Source of the DNA: Cardinalis cardinalis | Taxonomy: Eukaryota > Chordata > Aves > Passeriformes > Cardinalidae | Assembly: GCA_014549065.1 (NCBI GenBank) | Contig: JACDOX010000116.1 | Coordinates: 1,121,294-1,185,293 of the forward strand | Direction: 5' to 3' | Length of the DNA: 64,000 nt | In this document: positions 50,281 through 61,775 of the stretch, piece by piece | How positions within the stretch are numbered: position 1 is the first letter of the stretch | Layout of the letters: every line of letters begins with the position of its first letter | Notes under the pieces: model-generated | The model's input: only the letters and a program-made list of their open reading frames with translations | What the model was told of the DNA's origin: nothing | Database searches by the model: none | Made by a program: the position numbers and the translations under genes

Positions 50281-51830
50281 CAAACCCACCACTCTCTACT
50301 AAACAATAACTTTATTCATCACAGTTTTCTTATTCCACACATCCACACATAATAAAGAGAAACTAACACTGCTGTGGATGGAAATATGTTGCAAGACCTT
50401 GCATGTTAACACTAGATTATCTCCTTGCTTGCACACAAAGGCTGTAACGTGTAGCTGTCAGGCAGTTTTGCAGGAGGTTCTTGGTATTCTGTGTATTTAT
50501 TTTTCTTGTGTATTCTTCTTGTGCAACCTTCTTGGTACACATCTGCATTTTAAATACTGTATGGCAGATAAAGTTTGAAAATAACAGTCCAAAACATTTT
50601 TTATAAAGTAACATTCACAGCTCAGCTTCTGAAAATCATTCCCCTGCCAATTCACTTTAAAATGCTGAGCTGTTTACTTCTCCATATCAGTACAAGCACT
50701 TCTCACACCGTCCCCTGTCTGTGCTCTGAGTGGTTCTAAGTCATTGATTTGCATAATGGCTGTGTGATTATTTCCCTGGCTAAAAGGAAAATGTGCATCT
50801 CACTAAACTGATCACTATAATCTCCCTGCTCTGACTGACTCTGAGCACAATTTTAAAGTCTTTGTTCATTTGTATAGTCATGCATTCTCTGTTCCAGCTT
50901 TCTAGATTTTAATGGTAAGAAATGATTTGTATGAAAATAAAGTGATGGTTGAAAAGTTGAAAAATTTAGAGTTTTGATGAGAAAAATGAGAGACAAGAAT
51001 TAAGATTGAAAGCAAGTGCTTCTATTATGCATTTCATCCTGCCTTTTTTTATCTAATTGCCTTCCTTCCAAATTCTGGTTCTATGAAGGAGTACAGGTTT
51101 TCTCTGCAGAGTTTTTTGTTTACCATAGTTCTTTGTGTAAGAGGAATCCCAGACTTTGTTTAAAATAATAATTCTCCCTAACAAACTATCACTTATTTTT
51201 CTTATCAGATTTGATTCCATCATTTCCATTTTACTAACACTAGTACACATTAGCTTTTGGTTTTTTTACACTTTTTTTTCCTTTTTTTTTTTTTTTTTCC
51301 CAAAATAGCATACTCGGGTCAATAGAATCAAGCCCTAAATGCTTGAATTAAGAATACCTCCTTCGTAATCTTCATATAGAATTAAGATTTTTTCATATAT
51401 TGTAAGAGTTAATACTGTGATTTAAGACAGAAAACTGGGAAGTTGTAGAGAAAGATTATAAAGATTATTAGAATAAGCAAGGGAAAAGTCCTGTAGCTAA
51501 TGCTGTCAGAATAACCAATGGTTATAAAATGCTTAAAGGTATATCTGGGTTATAAACTAGAGAATTGTTTCTGACTACTGAAAGTATTCTGAAATAGTTT
51601 TTCAGTAGGAATAGCCAGGGTTTGAGCTTATTTACAAAAGTGATGGTACAGCATTCTTGTCTAGAATAGCTAAGGATTGCATATGATTAAATTATCTGAA
51701 CAATGAGTGTCTAAAGCCAAAATCCAAAAGAACTGCTGATAGAGTAAGGGGACTACTGAAAGACTTATCCAGATTTGTTAGATTTTTGAAACTATTTTCT
51801 CTCTTTCTGACTGAAATTTGCCCCAGTGGG
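50281..51830. other. AT-rich non-coding stretch with poly-T
   Basis: No gene or named repeat. A T-rich run at 51260-51298 includes about 18 consecutive T. The 50700-50830 part is of mixed composition with octamer-like ATTTGCAT at about 50748-50755, possibly regulatory but unproven. Confidence 0.55.
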
Positions 51831-52273
51831 TGTTGTCCAGAGTGCTGCAACCTTCCCAAAGAAGTGTCTTGAAAAAGACACCTTGGTGGCACAGGCAGGT
51901 TTGTGCTCACACCAAGTGACTTCAGCTCTTCTGTGATGCGGGTGACACAGAAGGAGAGACGGGGTCTGCGTGTGGGGTTCCAAGGAGAGTCTTTAATGAG
52001 CTTCTACCTCAAAAGAGTCTAGGGACAAAGAGCCACCCAGGCAGGGAAAGCAGGGGTTTGTGTAGGGATCTCAGGGCAGGACAGAACACTAGTGCCAATG
52101 GGATGGGGGCACTGGGGAGGAGTGAGGGGGAAGGGCCAATGGGGTAGAAGAAATCAACATACAGTTGCTCTGTATAACATAATATAACATAAAGGGCTCT
52201 GGGGGCAATTCTCTTGCTCTCCCTAACCAAAAGGGTTGAAGCTTAGGGGTTGGCCCTCCAGGGGAGTGCAACA
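51831..52273 (-). mobile_element. Probable solo LTR, minus strand
   Basis: On the minus strand the block starts TGTTGCACTCC (52273) and ends GGACAACA (51831), giving TGTTG...CAACA inverted termini. Inside, in order, are a TATA-like TTATGTTATATTATG (about 52192-52178) and then CTCATTAAAGACTC with a polyadenylation-type ATTAAA (about 51999-51986). The GTCTCTCCTTCTGTGTC segment after it is typical of avian LTR R-U5 parts. A short hairpin GTGTCTT-GAAA-AAGACAC (51865-51882) lies near the 3' end. Flanking bases (AGTGGG and GGCTTT) do not match, so the target duplication is lost or the ends are slightly misplaced. No internal coding sequence remains. Length about 443 bp. Confidence 0.6.
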
Positions 52274-55200
52274 GGCTTTTACCTTTGCTGGTTCTCTAGC
52301 CCCCATAGAAAGTATCCAAGAAAAAAAGCTAGCAGATATTTGTCAAGCAGAGAACACCAAACTAAATTTATATGTCCCTTCTGACATGCAGAAAGAGAAG
52401 TCTCTGTGAACAAAACTCACTTAATTATGCAGTATAGGGAATTCATGGAAACAGAAAGAAAATACAACCTCATTAGCAGTATAGAAAAAGGGAATACATT
52501 TTTTTCATGTTAGGGAAATGCATAGAAATTACTGTACTGATACAAGGACAGGATACAAAAACAAGCGTAATTCATGTATTTAGTAATGATTTAGAGGATG
52601 ATGTTAATTGAATAATAATTAACTTTGCCAATAAGAAAAAGACAGCAGCAAATACAAAATATTCGATGTACACATAGTCTTACTTTTCACATCTTGTTCT
52701 GATGTATGTGCTAGATAAAGGTTAAATACTAGCCAGCTTGCTGTGATTATTATTTTCCCCTGTAATCTATATTTTTTCTCAACAGAAAAATCAATATAAA
52801 CTATGCCAGAGAAAGGCTGTGTAGGACAAATTTCAGGAGTGTAATTTTTGATTCAATACTCTGCAATTAAAATATTTTAAAGNTATTTTCTACATTTATT
52901 ACTTCATATAATTTAAGTAATTCAAATCCTAGTACATTCCACTACCTCAAACCCATCATACTTATCTACTTCTCTTTTTATCCTATCTAAATTTTATCCA
53001 AAGAAAAAAAAAAAGAAAAGGTATGAACACCTATCAAAGCAGCTCTAGAAAAATACTAGGGTCTAAATAAAGACTAAAGTAGAGAATGGGAACTTGTTTT
53101 TGCTTAGCTGTTATTGCTGAATAATTTTTCATTTTGAGTGTAAAAATGACCAAGATAAACTAGTTTCATTCCTTTCTCCTCGGGACAGCGGCGTGCAGGA
53201 ATAACTTCAAAACAAAGTTTGGAAGAGATTTAACTGAAAATCAAAGCAAAGCACAGTGAGAAAAAATATTCTGGTTTAGCTATATAAAAAATACGCATTT
53301 GACAGGGCTTTCTGCCTATTGCTTTAAAGTTTAGCTTTAAAAAGGAAATGGATATAACAAATGTATTTGAACAATGTTTGTTAAATCTACATGGACAACC
53401 TCCCTGTGAGTTTACATTTGGAAGAAGAATGAAAATAAGTCCCCTNAAAATAATTGTGTCAATTCTGAAATTGATTGAAAATCAAATGCACTGAATTTAT
53501 TTCACACTACTGAAATGGAGGCTAGAGCCTCCTTTCATGAAGATACAACTTGTCTTCTCATGTCTGGGAGCAGAAAAGAGTCCCTGCTCAGAATGCACCT
53601 GTTTTTCCCCTCCGTATAACTCTACATCCATAGACTAACTCAGCCTAACTCAATCCAGCTTTGTAAAATCATCCTGATATTTAAAAAGTGGTGTATTCAA
53701 GGTAATTCTCACTAGAGCTCATCACAGCTTAATGAGAATGTCTGGGCCTTCCTCACATACCTGAGCTCAAATAAGTTTCTCAAATGGTCCTTTGATTGAA
53801 TTTGTACTGTCTTGCTTTAAGAACAATTGCTCAAATATGCTGTGGAAACAGAATAAACTTCAAATCAAAACACTATCAGGAAAAGCAAAAGCTCTTTCAN
53901 TTTCAATGATTCTTGTTTCAATGGAAACTTTGGTAGAGAATGATACTAAAGCAACCCAAGTATAAGATGAAGACTACTGGACAGAGAAAAATCAATTCTT
54001 TCACCTCTTCAAGGCAACATCCTTTAGGGGATAGTATGAGAGCAGAATGTAAATAGTTTATTACTTGATGCTTCAGTCTAATGCAAAGGAGCACTAATGC
54101 TGACAAGTCATCACACAGCAAACAGTGCCAAGCAGCTTACAGTAGCCCACCAGTCCCTCCTCTTGGAGCCATTAACCAATAGAATTATAGATGTGGAGAA
54201 ACAGAGGTCAATACATAACTTGCTGTTTAATAGATGGAGAGTAGAGTGAATAGAACAAGACAGGATTTTTCATTTCTGGAAAAGAAACAAAACAGCGTTA
54301 AGTACTGAATTTGAAGTAAATGAAGAAAAGCTAGTAGTATCTACTGTCAAATGAATGGAGANAGGCACCCCTTAACAAAGGAAGCCGACTCGTGTAATGT
54401 ATTTGGATTTTAATTTGTGGCATAACATGAAGATTTTAGAAATATTTCTTAAAGTACTAACATGCTAAGGCAGAGGGAATGCTCATAGCAGTTACTATGT
54501 CAATTGCTTTGCTCAAGTCAGTAAAGGCAGCTGGAGAACAGCTGCCATATTAACTCTACAATACTTTAGCGTTCAGTGAGAATTTGTTAACAAACACTTT
54601 GCAATCTTTTTAAAATGCACATACTACCCTCACACATGATACCCTGCCTGTAGAGGGTATCGTGATTCCCTCACTGCTGTGCATTTTAGGGCAGGGTTTC
54701 ACTGTGGTGTAGCAGCAGCGGCTATTGCTGCTGGTAGCTCTTGCTGAGCTCCACTGCCTTCCACTGNTGTGGAATTGCACTTCCACTTCAGGACATCAGC
54801 ATGCAACTGAGAGAAATGACACATCACAATATTTAGGTTATATCTTCCNTGTTTAATCTTAATAAGTCACTCTTGTATTGCTTCAGCCGTTTGATAGCCA
54901 TGGAGTTCTGCACACATGGGGGACAGTTATTTTGAAACTGTGTTATGCTGGTTGTGCAGCAGTACTTACTGCACCCTTTCCTATAAGAATCTTCCATATT
55001 AAGGGAAGAGGAAAATGGCGTTACAGTTGCTTAAATACAAGTATTGGGCTGGTGTTCTTTCACAAAGAGAATGGCTGGGTGAGCAGAAGTTGTATTCAAA
55101 TAAAATGCTATCCTTCCCTTTCTGGAAGGAAGAAAAAGGGGCAAATTCTTTGTCCCCGTAGATTAATGGTGTATGGCTTTCTTTTTGAAAACTTGAGGTT

Positions 55201-56177
55201 GCTGGGTTACATAATGCTATAGGATGTATGCCTCTAAGGCAAAAGCTATTACAATAAATTTCCATACAAGGAATTTACTCAGATAAGAAATGTATCTTGA
55301 TCCTGAAATTCAAATTGCCTAAACTCTTCCACTGATATCTCTTTTTTACCCATCATCACTTAAAAGAGGTCTTACTCAATATGCAAACTCACTCAGATTT
55401 GTATTATAACCTCTAGTATGGTTATCACCAGGGAATAGAGCTCAATATTATTATAACCTGGAATTTGTACTTTATATGTTCTCTCACATTTTTCCAACAG
55501 CAAATGGCTCATCCAAATGCTTCATACAATGCAATATGGCTTTAACCTTGAGCTCACCATATCTGAAGCCATTGCTGTCATTGAATTTTAAGTAAGTATA
55601 AAATCTATATTTATGTGTAAGTTAACAAGTGCAAATTGTTGTTCCTCTAAAATGATAAGCAGCTTTTGTTCAAGATAGATCTGTTAGATTTCAGGCAACA
55701 AACTCCCAGAAAAGAAATACATTTTTAAGCTAATTACTAACAAATTTTTTATTCATTTCAGCGAGATTGGGATTCAATCCCTGACACACATAAATGATTT
55801 TTCTCATAGTTCAAAGCTGACCATTTAAACTTCTGGCTCTTCTCAAGTATACTTATGCAGACATTAACAAAGGCATATGAGAGTTTCAAATTATATAAAG
55901 GCTTTTTCTTTTTAAACATCAAAGTCTCTTGTTTTGCGTGTGGTAACACCTATAAGATATATGCAGAAATGCAGAGCTGAAGATAAAAATTAGTGGTTGC
56001 CTGTAGGGGGAATGATCATTATTTAATTGTATATATTCCTTACATAAAAATGCAGTGCCAGCATGCAAACCCCAACTTTGAAACTTCTAAAAAGACAACT
56101 AAGCTTAAAGCACCTATTATTCTAATGATTTTAAACACTTGTGAACTAAAAAAGTGAAAGTAAAAAATTAAAAGTAC
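52274..56177. other. AT-rich non-coding stretch
   Basis: No exon or named repeat recognised. A hairpin with GATACCCT/AGGGTATC arms lies at 54638-54661. The longest open frame (114 codons at 54878-55222) has no recognisable similarity. Confidence 0.55.
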
Positions 56178-56721
56178 TGTGCTAGTTTAGGCTGGCATAG
56201 AGTTAATTTTCCTCATAGTCGTTAGTGTGGCCTGTGTTTTGGATTTGTGCTGGGAAGTGTTGATAGCACAGGGATGTTTTTGCTATTGCTGGGTAGGGCT
56301 TGCACTGGGCCAAGCCCTTTTCTGCTCCTCACCCCCCACAGTGAGCAGGATGGGGGTGCACAAGGAGTTGGGAGGGGACAGGCAGGACAGCTGACCCCAG
56401 CTGACCAGAGGGATACTCCAGACCATGTCACTTCATGCTCTGCATGTAAAGCTGGGGGAGAGGAAGGAAGGTGAGAATGATCAGAATGATGGTGTTTGTT
56501 TTCTCAAGTCACTGCTGTGATGCAGCCCTGCTCTCTTGGGCATGGCTGAACACCTGCCCAGCCATGGGAAAGGGTGGATGAATTCCTTGTTTTGCTCTGC
56601 TTGCGTGTGAAGCTTTTGCTTTCCCTATTAAACTCTCTGTATCTCAACCCATGTCTTATATGACTTTTCCAACTGTCTCTTCCCATCCCACTTCATTGCT
56701 GGCTGGGGTTAAACCACAACA
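56178..56721 (+). mobile_element. Solo LTR of an avian endogenous retrovirus
   Basis: Starts TGTGCTAGTTTAGGCTGG and ends GGTTAAACCACAACA, matching an LTR common in songbirds as I recall it. Internal landmarks also agree: CATAGAGTTAATTTTC, a degenerate TATA region CATGTAAAGCTGGGG (about 56443-56457), CTTGTTTTGCTCTGCTTGCG, and a polyadenylation signal ATTAAA at 56627-56632. About 544 bp with no internal retroviral sequence on either side, so a solo LTR formed by recombination. The four flanking bases GTAC and GTCC match at three positions, a weak possible target duplication. Confidence 0.85.
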
Positions 56722-58310
56722 GTCCTAGTGAATTCTAGAAATCATCTTGAAAGATACTTTACTCGATACCAAAACCCATTATTCTTTAAAGTGAAGTTAA
56801 CACTCATTTAAGGAAGATGTGGTGATAAAGCATTTTCATTCAAGTAAATGTGCTTTTAAATAAACTACGGAAACAAAATGTCAGTGAATATGCACTTAAT
56901 ATGCAAGCACAGGTTACATGTGGAAAATTACATGCAAATCAATGGCCACTGCAAATAAGGAAACAATATAGGTCTCCTTAAGTCCTATTTAAAAAAAATA
57001 ACAGAAATATTTGCCATTTAATTGTGTGAATGTTGGACTTTCATTGCTTAACTGGAGTAAATATCAGTGTAACTCGCTGGACACTGCCTGCCAAAGGTAG
57101 AAAATACACTTTTATCCAGTATCTAGTACATATGACACTACGGGGCACAAACGTGCCCTTGACCTTAAGCACTGGCTGTAAAGGGTACAGTATCCCCTGC
57201 AGGGGCCATGGGATATTACACCCACAACTTTGAGAGGTAATGCCAAAGAGCTGAAAATTTTCCAGTAATCTTGTAACATTTTGATGACTTATCTCTGAAT
57301 TTCTCAGCACAATGGAAGGACCCCACAAAATAAAACTGTTTTGATTTGAGGTGATCACAACAGTACTATTCCTTAAGGTTATAAAAGATAATTAAATATT
57401 TAATTGCTCCTAGTCCCAAGATTGGTAACCTTGAGAGGTAGAACAGTATGATAGAAGAATGCAAAGGCAGAGGCCAAGAAGCAAACAAATATGTTCAAAA
57501 TAATTTCACTGTAAGAAAAGCCCTGTGCTTCTGTCNAAAAAACATTTGTCCAAAAGGTTGACAGTGTATTGATATTTGTAGACCCAGATTTTTGTAGCCA
57601 CTTTATATAGTATCTTCTTTATCTTCAGTTGCTTAGCACAACATGACATTTGTCCATGATACTTTATAATTCCTTTTTTTATGAACTACTAATAGTGCAA
57701 GAAGTACTCAGTTGGATTAAAAATTCTTTCTGGCAGACTTGTAAATGGTGTCAGATGTGCAAGGACACTAAATAGGCCACACAGATTTCTCTGAAAAAAA
57801 ACTTTGGCCAAGGATTTTGATATTTTTCTTAATAACTCGGTGGAAGCCAAATATCTATAAAGCTGAGAACTAGTGAATCAACTGTATCAAGTTGTTCAGT
57901 TGAAATCACTTCCCTGGCTAAATGTTTGCATCCCNTGTGACATACTCGCATTTGTGCTGGTTGTATCATTATGTATGGAGAGGAAAGCAAGTCCCAGATT
58001 GTGTTTTAGATTTAGTAATATTTCCAAACTGATAAAGGAAAATAAAGAAGCAGTATTTTGGACCTTCCTGTCATATCAGGAGGCAGACCTTGCTGGGTAA
58101 GCCCAGGCAAGCACATTTGGCCTAGGAACCCTCTGAGTTTCATTTAGCATCCCTTTTTGGTCCTCCAGTATCCTCTGTGATGTCTTCCTGGAGTCACTGT
58201 GGCCTCACCAGCAAAAAATAAGACAAAAAGAGAGCAGCAGACCCAAGCATCACAGATAGTTCACATCAGCAAGGAAGAAAGCACTGTAAACAATACAGTA
58301 ATGACATCTC
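56722..58310. other. AT-rich non-coding stretch
   Basis: No gene or named repeat recognised. Confidence 0.55.
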
Positions 58311-58327
58311 GGGGGGGGGGGGGGGGG
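58311..58327 (+). repeat. G homopolymer, 17 bases
   Basis: A run of 17 G in otherwise mixed sequence. Length is likely polymorphic or error-prone. It creates an artificial GGGG-rich peptide in the overlapping 112-codon open frame (58199-58537). Confidence 0.98.
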
Positions 58328-59584
58328 AACCAAACCTGTTGTGCTGTATGCACTGCAATAGACCTACCAAGCCCCTATGGCAAACGGGATCTGGAGTGGG
58401 GTTCAGCTTTTGGGTTCTTGCTCTCCTTCCACCTCTTTGTTTTCTGGAGAGAGATTAAGCTTTTTAAAAGCTGTAATACAAGGAGAAAGTTTGAGGTGGC
58501 AGAAGGATGGTGGGTTGGGTTTTTTTCTCATCTATAAATCCCTACTTTAATTCTCTGTGAATTACTGAATGTAGCAGAAAATGATTTGGTGCTAACCTCT
58601 GGCCTATGGTGTTCGTTTCTATCATCTCAGAAGATACAAATAAAATGAGATCATCCTATTCAGTTATGTTCAGCTGGTATGTTCACTAATGATATCCCTA
58701 TCCCAGTAATGAGTCCCTTCAAAATGTTTTAAAAAATACTCAGGAAATAGACTACAAATAATAAATATATGTTACCTAAAGAACACGATTACCTTTTTTG
58801 AAAGCCCTGTGACATCAGCAAGCTGAGAGAAGTAGCTAATATATACCCTATACAAATACATTGAAAATGGTTTGAGAATTTTGGAGTGGTTCCACCTGTA
58901 CAACAAAGTGGTTTTGAACATTTAAGGTTGTCTTTCATTTAAGCACAAACTAGGATGGGGCAAAGTTTTTAGAAAACACAGGGGAAATGCAGACAGACTG
59001 TAGCTAAAGATTGCATACAAGAATACCTTTTTGCCCTGTTCACTGCCCTGGCAGGGCATTAATCTCATTTAGGCTCATATTGAGATCAAAAACTTTTACT
59101 GGACTTCTGACTTTCAGGACTCTCCAAATCTGTAAAGAAAGTCAGAGTTCCAATCTGCCCTCTGTCACCTCTCTTTAACTGGCCTTGCCTTGTAGCCTGT
59201 CATCTTCTGATGTAGCAGCACCTTCTGTGCCAGCCCAGGCTGCAGAGACCCACAGGGAGAGTGTGATCTTTTCCCCTCAGAGAAAGAGCAACCTCAGGCA
59301 GAGCAAAGAGGTGCCTTCCGCTTGTGGCTCAGCCACCCCACTGAACATGCCCAGCTGTCAAGATACAGCAGACTCTGAATGAATCAGCAGCTGCACAAAT
59401 TACTTAAAAAGAAAATCTTGCCACCAGAGCAAGAAGCTGTGAGGACTGCAAAAGAGTAAGGTACTTAGCTGTAGCTTTCTTGATATGCAAATTGTCCGTC
59501 TGTCTTAAAGGATATGAGTACTAAAGACACTGAAGAAATCTGATACTGTTTGCTGTGTAAAGGCTTTTATTGTGTCACTCACAG
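58328..59584. other. Non-coding stretch
   Basis: No named repeat. A less AT-rich part at about 59160-59380 holds a 65-codon open frame of no known family, and a perfect octamer ATGCAAAT lies at 59485-59492. Confidence 0.5.
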
Positions 59585-60606
59585 CATCCTTCAGTAGAAG
59601 TGATCCAACTGTGAGATGAGCTGGTATGTGGTGGGCTGGGTGAGGAAGTGGCTGAAAGGCAGGACTCAAGTGCTGTAGCAAATGGGGTAACATCTGGCTG
59701 AAGACCAGTCAGCAGCAGTTCTTCTTAGGGCTCAGTACTAGCGACAGTACTATTCCATACATTTATCAATCATCTGAGTGCAGAGACTGGATGCACCACA
59801 AGCACATTTTCTGGGAAATGCTATTGACTCTCTCAAGGGATAAAAGGCTTTGTAGAAGTACCTAAATAGATTAAATATTGGCTAATCATCACTGGCGTGA
59901 AGTTTAACAAGTGTCAGATGCTGCATCTCGGAAAAAGTAGCACCAGGCATAAGCCTGAACTGGGAGACGATTGACAGGAGCTCAGCAGAAAGGGATCTGG
60001 GGGCGCTGCTGGACAGCAGGCTCCGCCTCAGTCAGCAGGAGTGTCAGACACAGCACAGCCCAACAGCCAACAGAGGGGATTGCACAGTATGCAGTTCTGG
60101 CCCAAAAATTTAGGAAGGATGTGAAGACACTGGGATGCACCCAAAGGAGCTGGTGGAAGGGCTGGATGGGCTGTTCAGTGAGGAGCAGCTGAGTAGACTG
60201 GGTTTTTCCAGTTTGGAGCAAAGGAGACTGATGGGTGACCTCACTGCTCTCCGCAGCTTCTTAAGGAGGGGAAGTGAAGAAGGAGGTGCTGATGTCTTCT
60301 CCCTGGGATCAAGTGACAGGATGCCCAGAAATGGCTCAAAGCTACACTAGGAGAGGTCCAGACTTGACATTAGGATGCAATTCTTTACTGACAGAGTGGT
60401 CAGACCCTGGAACAGGTTTATAAGGAAGTGGTCAATGCCCCAAGTCTGCCAGTGCCAAACAGGTATTTGCACAACACCCTTCATAACACACTTAAGTTCT
60501 AGTGAGCCCTGAGGTGGTCATAAAATTGGATTGGATGTACATGTCTTCCAACTGAAATATGCTATTCTATTTTGTTCTGTTCCATTCTGTTCAATTCTAC
60601 TGTATT
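59585..60606 (+). mobile_element. CR1 LINE, 5'-truncated, reverse-transcriptase C-terminal half
   Basis: Plus-strand sequence follows the CR1 ORF2 order. It has WVRKWLKG (about 59636-59659), then the equivalent of GVPQGSVLGP and FINDL (59725-59775), LTSVRCCISEK near 59906-59938, SSAERDLGALLDSRLRLSQQ (about 59979-60038), the EEQLSRLGFSSLEQRRLMGD stretch (60178-60237) and DVFSLGSSDRM (60291-60323). A 3' untranslated part follows. The 3' end (60566-60606) consists of TTCTATT/TTCTGTTC/TTCTACTG-type units rather than the ATTCTATGA octamers seen at 16293. Stops and frameshifts make it inactive. The catalytic FADD equivalent is destroyed or deleted. Confidence 0.88.
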
Positions 60607-61689
60607 CTAAATGGGCATTTATGACAGTTTCATGCATTATTTCCACAAACTACATAAGGCAGCCACTAACTTCTCACAGAGAAACAAAAAGGTTCTCCAC
60701 CAAGCAATCCATTATTGCATTGGATGTTCACATCCAGGCACTGGTACCGTCAGTTTTGTCCATGATGGTGACTGGTAGATAATATCCTTGTCTTTAATCT
60801 CATCTCTTGAGCTTTAATATCTTATTTTCTCTCCTGTTGAGTTGAGGAGGGAAGTGAGAGAGCAGCTGGGTTATCATCTGGCAGCCAGCCAAAGTCAAAC
60901 CCCACAATTACTGTCTCCAAGTCCAGACGAGAGGTAATTTTTCAAACAGTTTTACTCTTACGAATAAGTTGCCTTCAACTTTTGCTTGATCCTTGGCAAA
61001 CTGTGAAGCAAGTAACATGATAATGGCAACACACTAATTGCAGTTCCAGTCAGTGTGAGCTGCAAGGACAGATGATACATTTTGTTCACAGAGGCTATTT
61101 TCAGAGTTTGTGAGTAATACATTGCTTGTGAATCAAAAGCTGGGAAATACTGATAAAACACCGTAAAAGAAAAAAAAATCCAGTAATGACTTTAAAATGC
61201 TGTCAAATCAAATACACTGCAGATGAGGAAGGAGGATGGGTTTATAATTTTCCATCTACATACTAATTAAGACTTGATTTTTTTATAGTCTGAAGCCTTT
61301 CATGCTGATAGATCACAAGTTGTGTGTCAAAAAGTAATATAAAATTGTCTGAAGTCTCAAAATAAATCTCTTCAAACTGGAAGCTGCTCTCTTTTCATCT
61401 CCAAATTGTTTCACACACATTGCATCATGAAGTCTTCAGAACATTTAATCCTAATGAAGTTGAATCATCTCAGATATTTTAAGACACTACAGCATTTTAG
61501 GATTTGTCTCAGAGACTGTGTTATTCAGGGAAGCATGACAGTCCTGAACACTTCACCTCTCTTCCCCCACACAAGGTTCTATGAGTATTAAGATGTGGAA
61601 CTAAATTCATTCCCAGCCCCCATTATGGGGGCAATGAGGTAAGTAAGTAGATCGTGGGAAATGACTGGTAAATTTTGTGTCCTATTTCT
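60607..61689. other. AT-rich non-coding stretch
   Basis: No gene recognised. A compact palindrome GCCCCCAT-T-ATGGGGGC lies at about 61617-61633. Confidence 0.55.
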
Positions 61690-61775
61690 TATTCTGCCAC
61701 AGATTTCCTATGCGGCCATAGGTTGCCTTATCCTGTCTGTGCCTCATATTTGCCTTCTGTGCATGTAGATAACAG
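61690..61775 (+). mobile_element. MIR-like ancient SINE fragment
   Basis: ATTCTGCCACAGATTTCCTA, then GGTTGCCTTATCCTGTCTGT and GCCTCATATTTGCC, follow the MIR core consensus closely (ctgccacagatttcctgtgtgacc, cttatcctctctgtgcctcagttt). About 85 bases are recognisable on the plus strand. It is the best of the three MIR-like relics in the window. Confidence 0.55.

Noticed and set aside
59185..59382. 65-codon frame with serine/proline-rich composition
   Set aside because: No family recognised, weak context, and it lies just upstream of a CR1 element; insufficient to call an exon.
49174..59492. Several perfect octamer sites (ATGCAAAT) at scattered positions
   Set aside because: Their number is near chance expectation for AT-rich DNA of this length, so single sites are not evidence of regulation.
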